Shown here: piece by piece, positions 15,864 through 27,282 of the stretch | How positions within the stretch are numbered: position 1 is the stretch's first letter | How the letters are laid out: each line of letters opens with the position of its first letter | NCBI GenBank assembly: GCA_904420005.1 | Contig: CAJFTT010000046.1 | Coordinates: forward strand, 1 to 48,219 | From: Candidatus Tabaqchalia intestinavium | Lineage (GTDB): Bacteria > Bacillota > Clostridia > Oscillospirales > CAJFTT01 | Length of the DNA stretch: 48,219 nt | Direction: 5' to 3' | Program-made: the position numbers and the translations under genes | The notes under the pieces: generated by a model | What the model saw: the letters and a program-made list of their open reading frames with translations, nothing else | The model's database searches: none | What the model was told of the DNA's origin: nothing

Positions 15864-17159
15864 ATGTTCCGATCCTTTCAGGGAGGTATTCGCTTTCATT
15901 CGCTTGAGAATGAAGCCAAAAAGTACGAAATCATGCGGATCGACGACGCACCCAGGCTTTGGGTCAGCCTGCGTCAGGAAGGGATTGTTTGCCGGCCGCA
16001 GGTGGAAATTGGCAGCCGTGTTTTGCGCTATCAGCCGATCGCTGTGCCGGAGCGGTCCTATGGCGGCGTGATTTATTCGCCCGTTTCCGGAACGGTGGTG
16101 GGGGTGGAAGCCGCGCCGCACCCGTTTGTCGGGACGGTGGACGCCATCGTGATCGACAACGACGGCAAAATGGAGGAAATGCCCTGCACGCCGGAGCAAA
16201 ATGCCGAAGCGTTGCAGCCGCTTGACCTGATCGAGATCGCGCAACGGGCGGCTATCCCCGGTCCCAAACAATATTCCCGCCCCGAGTATATGCGGCTGCT
16301 GAAAATGCGGCACAACGGCGTGCAGACGCTCGTGTGCAACGTCGCGGAGACAGCGCCCTTTTCCGGGCATATGATCCGCGTGACGCTGGAGCATACCGAT
16401 CAGGTGCTTCGGGGTCTGCTGCTGCTCATGCGCGCTGCCGGCGCACGCCGGGGCGTGTTTGCGGTCACTTCCGGGGAGAGCAAGACGATCTCCGCCCTGC
16501 GCCACGCCGTGGCAGCCTGCCCGGAGGAAACGCAGCGGCTGCTGCACATCGCGCAGGTGGCGGATAAATATCCGGCCGCCGACCGCATGAAAGAAATGTT
16601 TGCCGAACGCGATCTTTCTTTTGGAGAAAAACCGGTAGAGGCCGGCGTGACAACGCCGTTTGCCTGCCTGAGCATGGCGCGCGCCGTGGAAGAAGGGGTC
16701 CCCGTTACGGAGATTCCCATCACGGTTTCCGGCACGAGCGCCGGCAGCCGCCGCGTGGTGCAGGCGCCGATCGGCACGCCGTTGTCGCTGCTGCTCGAGC
16801 GGCTGGGGTACACCGGGGAGGATCGCAACACGCTGGTGCTGGGTGGGGCGATGAACGGCATCGCGCTGGGAGACGAAAATTATACGGTCCTGCGCTGCAT
16901 GGGGTCGCTGCTCTCGCTTGTCGAGACGACGGATTTTTCCCGCAGCGACGACTGTATTCATTGCGGGCGCTGCGGTTCGGTCTGCCCGCAGGGCCTTTCC
17001 CCTTCGTTTTTGTGCGAATACGTCCGGCAGGAGAATCTCGCGGAGGCCAAGCTGCTCGGACTGGAAAAATGCAAGCTGTGCGGCTGCTGCACCTATATTT
17101 GCCCCGGCAGGGTGGAGATCACCGAAATACTCAAGCAGGGAAAGAAGGCGATTCAATGA
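15864..17159 (+). CDS. RnfC-like protein with two 4Fe-4S motifs but altered NADH/FMN loop
   Basis: The 431-residue product has the RnfC layout. An N-terminal barrel-like part (about 1-100, with SPVSGTVVGVE) is followed by the Nqo1-like core and two C-terminal ferredoxin motifs: Cys364/367/370/374 and Cys403/406/409/413. In canonical RnfC the core carries GLGGATFPT and NGAECEPY, which bind FMN and NADH. The matching stretches here are IPGPKQYSR (131-139) and NVAETAPF (159-166), and the later YPQGAEKQL is replaced by YPAADRMKEM. NADH oxidation is therefore doubtful. The start at 15864 has AGAGGTG 9 bases upstream. It is the first gene of a four-gene overlapping operon. The comparison with canonical RnfC is from memory. 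Confidence 0.85.
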   Translation: MFRSFQGGIRFHSLENEAKKYEIMRIDDAPRLWVSLRQEGIVCRPQVEIGSRVLRYQPIAVPERSYGGVIYSPVSGTVVGVEAAPHPFVGTVDAIVIDNDGKMEEMPCTPEQNAEALQPLDLIEIAQRAAIPGPKQYSRPEYMRLLKMRHNGVQTLVCNVAETAPFSGHMIRVTLEHTDQVLRGLLLLMRAAGARRGVFAVTSGESKTISALRHAVAACPEETQRLLHIAQVADKYPAADRMKEMFAERDLSFGEKPVEAGVTTPFACLSMARAVEEGVPVTEIPITVSGTSAGSRRVVQAPIGTPLSLLLERLGYTGEDRNTLVLGGAMNGIALGDENYTVLRCMGSLLSLVETTDFSRSDDCIHCGRCGSVCPQGLSPSFLCEYVRQENLAEAKLLGLEKCKLCGCCTYICPGRVEITEILKQGKKAIQ

Positions 17160-18133
17160 GCGAACGGCTGCATGCGGCGCCGTTTCTGCGCCATCCGGAT
17201 AACATCAAGATTTCCATGGCGGACATGCTGGTGGCGTTGTTCCCCTGCGCCGTGATGGGGACGGTGTATTACGGCAACCGCTTTCTGATGATGCTGGGCG
17301 TCTCCGTTCTCAGCGCGTTGCTGTGCGAGCTGGCGGTTTCCATGCTCACGCTGCGGCGGCAGACCATCGGGGATCTTTCCGCCGTGGTCACCGGCGCGAT
17401 CATCGCGTTGCTGCTTCCGACGACAGCGCCGGTATGGTACGCGATCTTTGCCTCGGCGTTTGCCATTTTGATTGTCAAATGGATGTTCGGCGGCGTCGGA
17501 AAAAATATCTTTAATCCCGCGGTGGGCGGCCTGGTGAGCGTCACGCTGATCGATCCCGGCGTCATGACGCAGTATGCGCCGCAATTTGCGCAGCTGCCGC
17601 TGTGGACGACGCCGGCGGCGGATTCCTTCACGCCGGCCGTCGGCATCCTGGGACAACTCAAAAATGGCGTCACGCCGTCCGTTTCCGTATTGGATCTGCT
17701 GATTGGCCGGCATCCTGGCGCGCCGGGAACCGTTTGCATCCTTGTCATCCTGGCCGCGGCGCTGTATCTGCTGTACCGCCGGATTTTGTCGCTGTATATC
17801 CCGCTGGGGGTGCTCGGGACCGTGGCGCTCATTGCGCTGCTGTTTCCGCGGACGGGAGACCCTGGCATGTCAGTCCTGCTGGAGCTTTGTTCGGGCGGCT
17901 TGCTGTTCTGCACGTTTTTTTGTGCCAGCGATCCGGTGACATCCCCCAATTCCGTGCCAGGGAAGATTCTGTTCGGAATCGGTATTGGGGTGATGACGAT
18001 GCTGATCCGCTATATGGGCGATATGGAGGATGGCGTGTTGTTTGCCATTTTGATGATGAATTCTCTGTCGTTTGCGATGGATAAGGTTGCCTGGCGTTTG
18101 CGCCCGAAGGGAGGGGTCCCCAGTGCCGTTTAA
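17156..18133 (+). CDS. RnfD-like membrane subunit lacking the FMN-attachment Thr
   Basis: The 325-residue protein has about nine hydrophobic segments and clear RnfD signatures, including HPDNIKISMADMLVAL, VTGAIIALLLPTTAPVW and GGVGKNIFNPAVGG (113-126). Canonical RnfD carries FMN covalently on the Thr of an S/T-G/S-A-T motif. The matching position here reads D-S-F-T-P-A-V (156-162), so the acceptor Thr is Val162 and flavinylation is not expected. The start overlaps the RnfC-like stop as ATGA. The next gene starts inside its 3' end. It is probably the membrane core of an Rnf-derived complex; its function is unknown. Confidence 0.85.
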   Translation: MSERLHAAPFLRHPDNIKISMADMLVALFPCAVMGTVYYGNRFLMMLGVSVLSALLCELAVSMLTLRRQTIGDLSAVVTGAIIALLLPTTAPVWYAIFASAFAILIVKWMFGGVGKNIFNPAVGGLVSVTLIDPGVMTQYAPQFAQLPLWTTPAADSFTPAVGILGQLKNGVTPSVSVLDLLIGRHPGAPGTVCILVILAAALYLLYRRILSLYIPLGVLGTVALIALLFPRTGDPGMSVLLELCSGGLLFCTFFCASDPVTSPNSVPGKILFGIGIGVMTMLIRYMGDMEDGVLFAILMMNSLSFAMDKVAWRLRPKGGVPSAV

Positions 18134-19016
18134 GCTCAGAAGAGTGCCTGATTCGGAGAAGGAAAAGCTGGCGGCAGCGGAAAACCAGCGTGAGCTGGAA
18201 GAGGCCAACCGCGCCGCGGAGGAGGCGATGCTCCAGGACAGCGAACAGATGGAAGCCTTGGAGCAGCGTGAGGAGCTGGAGGCGGGGGAAGAGGAGACGC
18301 TCATCGCCCGCCTGCTGTCCGGAGAGCTGGATCCTGTTCCGGAGGAAAGAAGCCAGCAGCAGCCGGAAGAGGAGCAGGACACCACGACGTTCGCCGGCGC
18401 GTTTCTGGATGGATTTTTGTTCCGCAATCCGTCGCTGGTGGATTTCATCGGTCTCACACCGATCATTGCGGCGGGCTTTTCCGTGCAAAACGGGCTTATC
18501 CTGTCGTTTGCTACCATCGTCACTATGACGATCGTGACGGTGGTGGCGTCGCTGCTGTCGGGCAAGCTGCCGCGGCGGTTTGCCGCGCCGCTATATACGG
18601 TTCTGGCGTCCGTCATTGTGCTGCCGATCCAGTATGTGGGAGAGAATTTTCTGGGGGAATCGGCGTATTATGTATTCCAATCGCTGTCGCTCCTGCTCCC
18701 GCTCATTGCGGTCAATGGCCTGACGCTTTCCCGTGTGTACCAGTTTGCATTGTCGCACCGCGTTCTGCCGACGTTGGGAGATGCTTTAGGCAAGAGTATT
18801 GGCTTTTCTGCGGTGCTGCTGGCTATTTCCAGTTTACGCGAAATCCTTGGATTTGGTACCTTTTTCGGCCTGCATGTGCCGATTTTTTCCCAGTGGCACT
18901 GGCGGATTCTCACCACGCCGGCCGGCGGTTTCCTGATTATGGCGCTGGTTGCCGCGGCGATTCAGTTCCTTCAGCAGCGCCGCCGCATCAGGAAAAAGGG
19001 GGGTGAGGCGCAATGA
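18123..19016 (+). CDS. RnfE-like membrane subunit with acidic N-terminal extension, no cluster cysteines
   Basis: The 297-residue product starts at GTG 18123 (GGGAGGGG upstream; 11-base overlap with the RnfD-like gene). Residues 1-90 are a charged, Glu-rich and probably helical cytoplasmic extension not found in ordinary RnfE. Residues 91-290 form the six-segment RnfE/RnfA fold with RNPSLVDFIGLTP, LPLIAVNG and SLREILGFGTFFG. In canonical RnfE these read GLCP and VNC, and the two cysteines help hold an intramembrane 2Fe-2S cluster. Here they are Thr112 and Gly199. The fold is kept but the redox site is gone, if the alignment is right. Confidence 0.82.
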   Translation: MPFKLRRVPDSEKEKLAAAENQRELEEANRAAEEAMLQDSEQMEALEQREELEAGEEETLIARLLSGELDPVPEERSQQQPEEEQDTTTFAGAFLDGFLFRNPSLVDFIGLTPIIAAGFSVQNGLILSFATIVTMTIVTVVASLLSGKLPRRFAAPLYTVLASVIVLPIQYVGENFLGESAYYVFQSLSLLLPLIAVNGLTLSRVYQFALSHRVLPTLGDALGKSIGFSAVLLAISSLREILGFGTFFGLHVPIFSQWHWRILTTPAGGFLIMALVAAAIQFLQQRRRIRKKGGEAQ

Positions 19017-19633
19017 TACAATTGTGGTACGACTTCCTTTACGCGATCATTCTGGGGTTGCTGACGCAGAATCTCGCGCTGGCCGTCGGCGTAGGCAGCG
19101 GGAATCTGCTCAAGCTCTCGCAGAAAGAGTATATCGGCAAGCTGCGGTATTTCTTCTGCGTGATGCTGGCGATCTGTTTTTCCGCGACGCTGCTGTGCTA
19201 TTTGCTCGACCAGACGGTGCTGCAGTTTAACGACGCAAAATCCCCGTTCCTGCGCGCGCTTCGGCCCGTTGTTTATGTCGCGGTGCTGGCGGTTTTGTGC
19301 ATTGTGGCGGACTTTGTTGTGAGCTTTTTCTTTCCCAAAGTGCGCAAAAGCCTCGGGGATCTGCTGGCGTCGGCCTGCCTCAACAGCGGCGCGCTGTATA
19401 TCCTTCTTCTCAACCGGCAGGAGAATGGCGGGCTGTTTGAAAGCGCGGTGTTTTCCATCACGGCGGTGGCGGGACTGGCGCTGTCCGTGATGCTCATGCG
19501 TGCGCTGCGGGAACGGGTGGAGCTGGTGCGCTGTCCCGAATTTATGAAGTGCGCGCCGCTTGCGCTGCTGGCGACAGCGCTGCTTTCGCTGGCGTTCATG
19601 GGCGTAGCGAATCTCAATTTCCCCTATCTGTAA
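19013..19633 (+). CDS. Divergent RnfA-like membrane subunit, no cluster cysteines at the usual sites
   Basis: The 206-residue protein has six hydrophobic segments and can be placed beside RnfA by LLTQNLALAVGVG near residues 16-28, LNSGALYILLLN (123-134) and FESAVFSITAVAGLALSVMLMRALRER. In canonical RnfA these regions read N-x9-C-P and TNC. Here the cysteine positions hold Gly30 and Ser125. Cys122 is close to the second site, so a shifted ligand cannot be fully ruled out. The start overlaps the RnfE-like stop as ATGA. rnfG and rnfB, normally in the same operon, are absent before the next unrelated gene. Confidence 0.72.
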   Translation: MIQLWYDFLYAIILGLLTQNLALAVGVGSGNLLKLSQKEYIGKLRYFFCVMLAICFSATLLCYLLDQTVLQFNDAKSPFLRALRPVVYVAVLAVLCIVADFVVSFFFPKVRKSLGDLLASACLNSGALYILLLNRQENGGLFESAVFSITAVAGLALSVMLMRALRERVELVRCPEFMKCAPLALLATALLSLAFMGVANLNFPYL

Positions 19634-19754
19634 GACAGCGGATAGCATGACCGGGGACTGCATAAGATAAAACAGGAAAATCATTCCTGCCGGACGGGAA
19701 CGCATATAATTCGCCCCGTCATGAGGGCAGCGGTGAAAGAAAGCGGGTGGAAAC

Positions 19755-21029
19755 GTGCCGTTATACAAGGGGAAAAATTGCAAAACGCGCCGGCGCAACC
19801 GCAGGCAATATAGCTATTCCTCGCACCAACGCGGCCGGGGCTGGAAGACGCTGCTGGCGGTGCTGGTATGCGTTGCGGTTGTTGTCACGGGGTATTTTGT
19901 CGTCGGCCCGGTTGTAACAAGATGGATTGGGCAGGGGATCGAGCAGGGAGGCGCGTCGTCGGAGACGATGCAGCAAATGTCCAGCGAGATTTCCCAGGCG
20001 CCGATGCCAAGTGCGCCCGAATCGACGGGCGACACTTCTTCCACCACACAGGAGCCGGAGGAAACCGTCGCCTCGACGCAAACGCTCACAGCGGAAGTTT
20101 TCTGCGACCCGGACAGCCTGGCGGCGGCGCTGGAAACCGCGCGCGCCGAGGGCGTGCAGGCCATCCTGTTGGAGCTGAAGGGGTATGACGGTCTTGTGCG
20201 GTATCAGTCCCAGCTGGAGACTGTGCAGCGCATTGGGGCTGTGTCGGCGGACGCGGTTGACCTGGCGGCTGTGATTTCCCAGGTCCGCGCTGCGGGTTTT
20301 TCCTGCGCGGCGCAGATCGCCTGCTTTGATGAATGCTATACGGCGACGCAGCTGCGGGAAGCGGCCGTCAAATACGGGGACGGCGGTTCTGCCCGGTGGC
20401 TGGATTATACCCGCGCCTCCAGGACGGCGTGGCTCGACCCGGGTCTGCCTGCGGCGCAGCAATATAATCTGGAACTGATCGGGGAAATTTGCAGCTACGA
20501 GGTTGACGCCGTGTATTTGACGGGCGTGCATTACCCGGTCTGGGGAGACCTGAGCAATTGCTATTTTGCCGGAGAAGCGACGAAAGAGCAGGTTATAACC
20601 CAATTCATTTCGACGGCGCGTGAGCAGGTGAATGCGGCCGGTAAGAAGTTGGCTGTCGTTGTGCCGGCGTCCGGCGCTGTGGGGGATTACCATGCCTATT
20701 ATGCAAACTATGGATTCCCGCAGGATGTTTTCACTTTGCCGGCCGATCTGGTGGTGGTCGATCTGCGGCTGGACAATATTCTCAACGACTGGTATACGCA
20801 GATGCATATTGGCGTGCAGACTTTTGAGAATTTCACCTCCGACCCGCTGACGTACGCTGCTCTTCTGGCGGATGCGGTGCACGCCGCTTATGCCGCCCAG
20901 CCGCGCGACTGCGCGCTGTCGGTGATGCTGGATGACATCGGCGCCGTCACAGCGGCGCAGCAGGCGGCACAGGCGCAGAGCGTCGGGGTGGAGAGCTTTG
21001 TCCTTTCCCCCGCGCAGCCCGTACGTTGA
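19755..21029 (+). CDS. Membrane-anchored glycoside-hydrolase-like protein
   Basis: The 424-residue product begins with a very basic stretch (Arg/Lys-rich, residues 4-30). One membrane segment follows (about 31-52), then a Ser/Thr/Glu-rich linker (about 60-105), and then an external domain of about 315 residues. The external domain resembles the putative glycoside hydrolase (DUF4015-like) TIM barrel, with ordered pieces such as AILLELKGYDG, AVYLTGVHYPVWG and VVVDLRLDNILNDW. No catalytic residue can be assigned with confidence. The start is GTG 19755 with a GGTGG SD. A TATAAT-like box at 19705-19710 (also readable as CATATAAT, SigE-like) precedes it, so it may be transcribed separately from the Rnf-like operon. 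A strong terminator follows. Confidence 0.6.
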   Translation: MPLYKGKNCKTRRRNRRQYSYSSHQRGRGWKTLLAVLVCVAVVVTGYFVVGPVVTRWIGQGIEQGGASSETMQQMSSEISQAPMPSAPESTGDTSSTTQEPEETVASTQTLTAEVFCDPDSLAAALETARAEGVQAILLELKGYDGLVRYQSQLETVQRIGAVSADAVDLAAVISQVRAAGFSCAAQIACFDECYTATQLREAAVKYGDGGSARWLDYTRASRTAWLDPGLPAAQQYNLELIGEICSYEVDAVYLTGVHYPVWGDLSNCYFAGEATKEQVITQFISTAREQVNAAGKKLAVVVPASGAVGDYHAYYANYGFPQDVFTLPADLVVVDLRLDNILNDWYTQMHIGVQTFENFTSDPLTYAALLADAVHAAYAAQPRDCALSVMLDDIGAVTAAQQAAQAQSVGVESFVLSPAQPVR

Positions 21030-21055
21030 AGGTAATGGTGACGAAAAAGCGCAAC

Positions 21056-21095
21056 AAAACCCGCGGCATACCGATGGCGGTATGCCGCGGGTTTT
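21056..21095 (+). terminator. Strong hairpin terminator after the glycoside-hydrolase-like gene
   Basis: A perfect 18-bp stem (21056-21073 with 21078-21095, loop ATGG) has AAAA at its foot on one arm and TTTT on the other, so it could work in both directions. Confidence 0.85.
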
Positions 21096-21162
21096 GCGTT
21101 ATAAAATACGCATGGGGAAGAGAACCGGCGACGAAGTGAGCAGGAGGATTGCCAGCGGGGGA

Positions 21163-21192
21163 GAATCAGACAGGCCGTGGCGCGCATACAAT
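21163..21192 (+). promoter_or_regulatory. Candidate SigE promoter for ylmC/ymxH
   Basis: CATACAAT (21185-21192) is an exact match to the SigE -10 consensus. Fifteen bases upstream lies GAATCAG (21163-21169), which matches the -35 at its first four positions. Transcription would start about 25 bases before the GTG of the sporulation gene. Confidence 0.5.
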
Positions 21193-21225
21193 GGAGTGAT
21201 GCCAACATGCAGGGAGGGATGCCGC

Positions 21226-21480
21226 GTGAGGATTCAGGATTTGTTCCGCAAGGAAGTGATCAATCTGCGTACCGGAGAACGGCTGGGCTTTGTGTCGGAC
21301 GTGGAGGTCGATGTCTGCAACGGATGCCTTGTAGCCATTGTGGTGCCGGAAAAGGGCCATGGCTTTACATTATTCGGAAAATGCGAGGAGATCGTCATAC
21401 CCTGGCGGGAAATCCAACGGATCGGCGAGGATCTGATCCTCGTGAATATCGACACTCGATGCCGTACGGCCAAAAATTAG
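21226..21480 (+). CDS. YlmC/YmxH family sporulation protein (PRC-barrel)
   Basis: The 84-residue protein is a single PRC-barrel domain of the YlmC/YmxH family found in spore formers. It opens with RIQDLFRKEVINLRTGERLG and includes VSDVEVDVCNG, FGKCEEIVIPWREIQRIGEDLILV. The precise role is not established; these proteins are thought to act during sporulation. The start is GTG 21226 with GGGAGGG 7 bases upstream. A longer open frame upstream runs through the previous terminator and is not used. It is a lone gene with its own probable SigE promoter and terminator. Confidence 0.88.
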   Translation: MRIQDLFRKEVINLRTGERLGFVSDVEVDVCNGCLVAIVVPEKGHGFTLFGKCEEIVIPWREIQRIGEDLILVNIDTRCRTAKN

Positions 21481-21504
21481 CGGCCTGGCATCGGCAACGC
21501 GAGC

Positions 21505-21560
21505 CAAAAGGCGGGGCAGGGAAGCATGCCGCAAGCATGCGCACTCTGTCCCGCCTTTTG
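21505..21560 (+). terminator. Terminator after ylmC/ymxH
   Basis: A 15-bp stem (21505-21519 with 21546-21560, one G-T pair) has an inner GCATGC repeat and ends in CCTTTTG. Confidence 0.75.
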
Positions 21561-21901
21561 CGCCAGGAAAGATAACGGCAGGGGTTTCGACGGGTGAAAA
21601 GGAACAGAATAATAGAGAGGCCCCGGATGAATGGGGGAGCCGTTGTCAAGCGGTGTACCGACCCGGGGGCCGTTTTCGCAGCGCGCCCCGCAGGACAAAA
21701 GGATGGGCTCCATATGTTTGCGGAAATAGGCAGCCTGCTGTTGCTGTCCGTCTCCAGCTGCGCATGAGATCCGTATGCCCGCGGGAACGGGATGAATTCG
21801 GGTCGCGCGGACCGCCGCGTAGGGAAAGGCGGAGAAAACCGGGGCGGAAATTTGTGAAAAATTGACAGGCGCAACACCTGTTAGCTTCATAAAAATCGGT
21901 T
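21561..21901. other. Noncoding region upstream of the uvrB promoter
   Basis: No protein-like open frame with an SD is seen. AAC-N4-GTT (21873-21882) recalls the core of a Gram-positive LexA box, but the flanking bases do not fit. TTGACA at 21862-21867 lacks a good -10. Confidence 0.4.
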
Positions 21902-21930
21902 TTGAATTTTTCCTATGATTATGCTATAAT
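21902..21930 (+). promoter_or_regulatory. SigA-type promoter for uvrB-uvrA
   Basis: TTGAAT (21902-21907), a 17-base spacer and a perfect TATAAT (21925-21930). Confidence 0.8.
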
Positions 21931-22252
21931 ACCTTAATAGGCAAAAATGACGGCGGCCAGCTGCGGGAAGGCGGTTGTCCGGCAGTCAGTGGCGTCACCA
22001 GGGCGCCCTTGGAGGCATGGTGTCCGCTTTTTATCGGTGAAGCTGAGAACAGGCTTGCGAGGCCCCTGCGCGGGGAACCCGGATGGCGCGCCTCTGTGGA
22101 CGGCAGAATAGCGCGGAGCGTTCCGCTGGCCTGGAGCTTGGCGCTTGCTGCGGCCTGCTTGGGACGCTGCGAAATTGAAACAAGATGGAATGCGCCGGCC
22201 GCAGCAGGGCCAACGGTCGCGCGACCGGCGCAAAAGGGAAGGGGAAAGCCGC
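21931..22252 (+). other. Long untranslated leader of uvrB
   Basis: About 315 bases separate the predicted transcription start from the uvrB ATG. The stretch is GC-rich with several short stems but no clear terminator or known riboswitch core. Open frames inside it lack an SD. Confidence 0.45.
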
Positions 22253-24232
<1,980 letters not shown>

Positions 24233-24310
24233 CGCCGAACGGCGTATACGCAGAAGGGGAAACGCCCGCCGGGCTGTTTCCCGGGAAAAGAGCACAAGGG
24301 GAAGGAAATC

Positions 24311-27169
24311 ATGAAACGGGATACCATTGTCATCAAAGGCGCAAGGGAGCATAATCTCAAAAATATCGACGTCACGATTCCGCGGGACAAGCTGGTCGTG
24401 TTCACGGGCCTGTCCGGTTCGGGCAAGTCGTCGCTGGCGTTCGACACGTTATATGCCGACGGCCAGCGGCGCTATGTCGAGAGCCTGTCGGCCTATGCGC
24501 GGCAATTTCTCGGCCAGATGGAGAAGCCGGACGTCGACTCCATCGAGGGACTGTCTCCCGCTATCTCCATCGATCAGAAAACTACATCGAAAAACCCGCG
24601 TTCCACCGTGGGTACCGTGACGGAGATCAACGACTATCTGCGCCTGCTGTTCGCGCGCATCGGCGTGCCGCACTGCCCGGTCTGCGGCCGGGAAATCCGG
24701 CAGCAGTCGATCGACCAGATCGTGGACAGCGTGTTCCACCTGGAGGAGGGCACGCGCATCCAGGTGCTCGCGCCCATCGTCCGCGGGCGCAAGGGCGAGC
24801 ACCAGAAGGAGCTGGAGAGCGCCCGCAAGAGCGGCTATGTCCGCGTGCGTGTAGACGGGATCCTCTACGATCTGTCCGAACAGATCACCATGGAGAAAAA
24901 CAAAAAGCACAATATTGAGATCGTCGTTGACCGCCTCGTCGTCAAGCCGGAGGCGCGCTCGCGCATTTCCGATTCCATCGAGACGGCGGCCGGCCTGACC
25001 GGCGGCCTGATCCTGGTGGATGTGGTCGGCGGCGAGGAGCTTTCGTTCTCGCAGAATTACGCCTGCCCCGAGCACGGCGTCAGCCTGCCGGAACTCACGC
25101 CGCGCTCCTTCTCTTTTAATAACCCGCATGGCGCTTGCCCCAAATGCACGGGGTTGGGGATTTACCTGCGGGTGGATCCCGAGCTTGTGATTCCCAATCC
25201 TTCTCTTTCCATCGCGGAAGGGGCCATCCGCGCCAGCGGCTGGACCTCCATTGAGAACGGCACCATCGCGCAGATGTATTTCGAGGCGCTGGCGAAGAAA
25301 TTCAATTTTTCCCTGCGCACGCCGGTGAACAAATTGCCCAAAGAAGCGCTGCATGCGGTGCTTTACGGCACTGGCAACGAAAAGATCAGCGTCCGCCGGT
25401 CGTATGATTACGGCGGCGGAGAATACCAGACGACGTTTGAAGGGGTTATCAACAACCTCGAGCGGCGGTATAAAGAGACGACCAGCGACTGGGCGCGGGC
25501 CGAGATCGAGGCGTTCATGAGCGAAGAACCCTGTCCCGAGTGCCACGGCGCGCGTCTGCGGCCGGAATATCTCAGCGTGACGGTGGGCGGAAAGAATATC
25601 CACGAGGTCTGCTCGATGCCCATCACGGAGATATTGCAGTTTCTCGATTCGCTGGAAATGACGGAAAAGGAAGCTATGATTGCCGACCGCATCTTCAAGG
25701 AGATCCGCGACCGGCTGGAATTCATGCGCAGCGTGGGGCTGGACTATCTTACGCTGGCGCGCGCCTCTTCGACGCTGTCCGGCGGCGAGAGCCAGCGCAT
25801 CCGCCTCGCGACGCAGATCGGTTCCTCTTTGATGGGCGTTATCTATATTCTCGACGAGCCGAGTATCGGTCTGCACCAGCGGGACAACGACCGTCTGCTC
25901 GCGACGCTGCGCCGCCTGCGCGACGCGGGCAATACCCTCATCGTCGTCGAGCATGACGAGGACACCATGTACGCTGCCGATTATATCCTCGACATCGGGC
26001 CAGGCGCGGGCATTCATGGCGGCGAGGTGGTGTGCGCGGGCACGGTGGAGGAGATCATGGCGTGCGAGAATTCCATCACAGGCCAGTACCTCAAAGGCAC
26101 CAAACAGATCCCCGTCCCGGCGCAGCGCCGTACGGGGAATGGCAAATTCCTCACGATCCGTGGGGCCGCGGAGAATAACCTGAAGAACATCGACGTGCGG
26201 CTCCCGCTCGGCGTGTTTAACTGCGTGACCGGCGTGTCCGGCTCGGGCAAATCCTCGCTCGTCAACGAGATCCTTTATAAAAAGCTGTCGATGGATCTTA
26301 ACGGCGCGCGGCAGAAGGTCGGCGCGTATAAGGCGTTTGAAGGCATTGACGCGCTCGACAAGATCATCAACATCGACCAGTCCCCCATCGGGCGCACGCC
26401 CCGCTCCAACCCGGCGACCTATACAGGGGTGTTCACCGACATCCGCGAGGTCTTCGCCTCCACGCAGGAAGCCAAGCTGCGGGGCTATACGTCCGGCCGT
26501 TTCTCCTTCAATGTGCGCGGCGGCCGGTGCGAAGCCTGTCAGGGCGACGGCATCATCAAGATCGAGATGCATTTTTTGTCCGACGTTTACGTCCCCTGCG
26601 AAGTGTGCAAGGGGCGGCGATACAACCGCGAGACGTTGGAAGTCAAATATAAGGGAAAATCCATCCACGATGTGCTGGAAATGACGGTGGAGGAAGCGAT
26701 GGTCTTTTTCGAGAACGTGCCCAAAATCCGCCGTAAGCTGGAAACGCTTTACGATGTCGGACTCGGCTATGTCAAGCTCGGCCAGCCGGCGACCACCCTC
26801 TCAGGCGGCGAGGCGCAGCGCGTCAAGCTCGCGACGGAGCTGTCCAAACGCTCCACCGGGCGCACGATTTACGTCCTTGACGAGCCAACGACCGGTCTGC
26901 ACACCGCCGACGTGCATCGTCTGATCGATGTGCTACAAAAGCTGGTCGAAGGCGGCAACACGCTGGTCGTCATTGAGCATAACCTCGACGTCATCAAGAC
27001 GGCGGATTACATCATCGACCTTGGTCCCGAAGGCGGCAACCGCGGCGGCGAGATCGTCGCCACCGGCACGCCGGAGGAAATCATGCAGTGCGAGCAGTCC
27101 TATACGGGCCAGTATCTCAAAAAGCACATGGAAAAGGAGCGCGCCCGCGCCGCTGCGCTGGGGAAATAG
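24311..27169 (+). CDS. uvrA: Excinuclease ABC subunit A
   Basis: The 952-residue protein is the damage sensor of nucleotide excision repair. It has two ABC ATPase halves. Walker A sites are GLSGSGKSS (33-41) and GVSGSGKSS (near 640), with signatures [12 protein letters not shown] and [12 protein letters not shown]. Zinc modules are seen as CPVCG, CPEHG with CPKC, CPECHG, and CEACQGDG with CEVCKG. Length is normal for the family. GGGGAAGGA precedes the ATG. It is in an operon with uvrB, which matches their joint action as the UvrA2B2 complex. Confidence 0.97.
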   Translation: MKRDTIVIKGAREHNLKNIDVTIPRDKLVVFTGLSGSGKSSLAFDTLYADGQRRYVESLSAYARQFLGQMEKPDVDSIEGLSPAISIDQKTTSKNPRSTVGTVTEINDYLRLLFARIGVPHCPVCGREIRQQSIDQIVDSVFHLEEGTRIQVLAPIVRGRKGEHQKELESARKSGYVRVRVDGILYDLSEQITMEKNKKHNIEIVVDRLVVKPEARSRISDSIETAAGLTGGLILVDVVGGEELSFSQNYACPEHGVSLPELTPRSFSFNNPHGACPKCTGLGIYLRVDPELVIPNPSLSIAEGAIRASGWTSIENGTIAQMYFEALAKKFNFSLRTPVNKLPKEALHAVLYGTGNEKISVRRSYDYGGGEYQTTFEGVINNLERRYKETTSDWARAEIEAFMSEEPCPECHGARLRPEYLSVTVGGKNIHEVCSMPITEILQFLDSLEMTEKEAMIADRIFKEIRDRLEFMRSVGLDYLTLARASSTLSGGESQRIRLATQIGSSLMGVIYILDEPSIGLHQRDNDRLLATLRRLRDAGNTLIVVEHDEDTMYAADYILDIGPGAGIHGGEVVCAGTVEEIMACENSITGQYLKGTKQIPVPAQRRTGNGKFLTIRGAAENNLKNIDVRLPLGVFNCVTGVSGSGKSSLVNEILYKKLSMDLNGARQKVGAYKAFEGIDALDKIINIDQSPIGRTPRSNPATYTGVFTDIREVFASTQEAKLRGYTSGRFSFNVRGGRCEACQGDGIIKIEMHFLSDVYVPCEVCKGRRYNRETLEVKYKGKSIHDVLEMTVEEAMVFFENVPKIRRKLETLYDVGLGYVKLGQPATTLSGGEAQRVKLATELSKRSTGRTIYVLDEPTTGLHTADVHRLIDVLQKLVEGGNTLVVIEHNLDVIKTADYIIDLGPEGGNRGGEIVATGTPEEIMQCEQSYTGQYLKKHMEKERARAAALGK

Positions 27170-27282
27170 CCGCCGGCGTCTGCCTTCGTGCCTTGTCCTG
27201 CTGGGAAGCCTGGGGGCGGAGATTAGCACGGCGTTTTTTGCGCGCGGATTCCCATTGTTCAGAAAATCACATATTTCATGCA

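Noticed and set aside
19634-21029. A hidden rnfG or rnfB after the RnfA-like gene
   Set aside because: The following gene is a glycoside-hydrolase-like protein without FMN-attachment or ferredoxin motifs, and no other frame fits.
21873-21882. Possible LexA box before uvrB (AAC-N4-GTT)
   Set aside because: The flanking bases required (GAAC and GTTC) are missing, and it lies upstream of the -35.
24449-26668. Long minus-strand open frame opposite uvrA
   Set aside because: Shadow of uvrA; composition is His/Arg/Gln-rich, as expected of an antisense frame.
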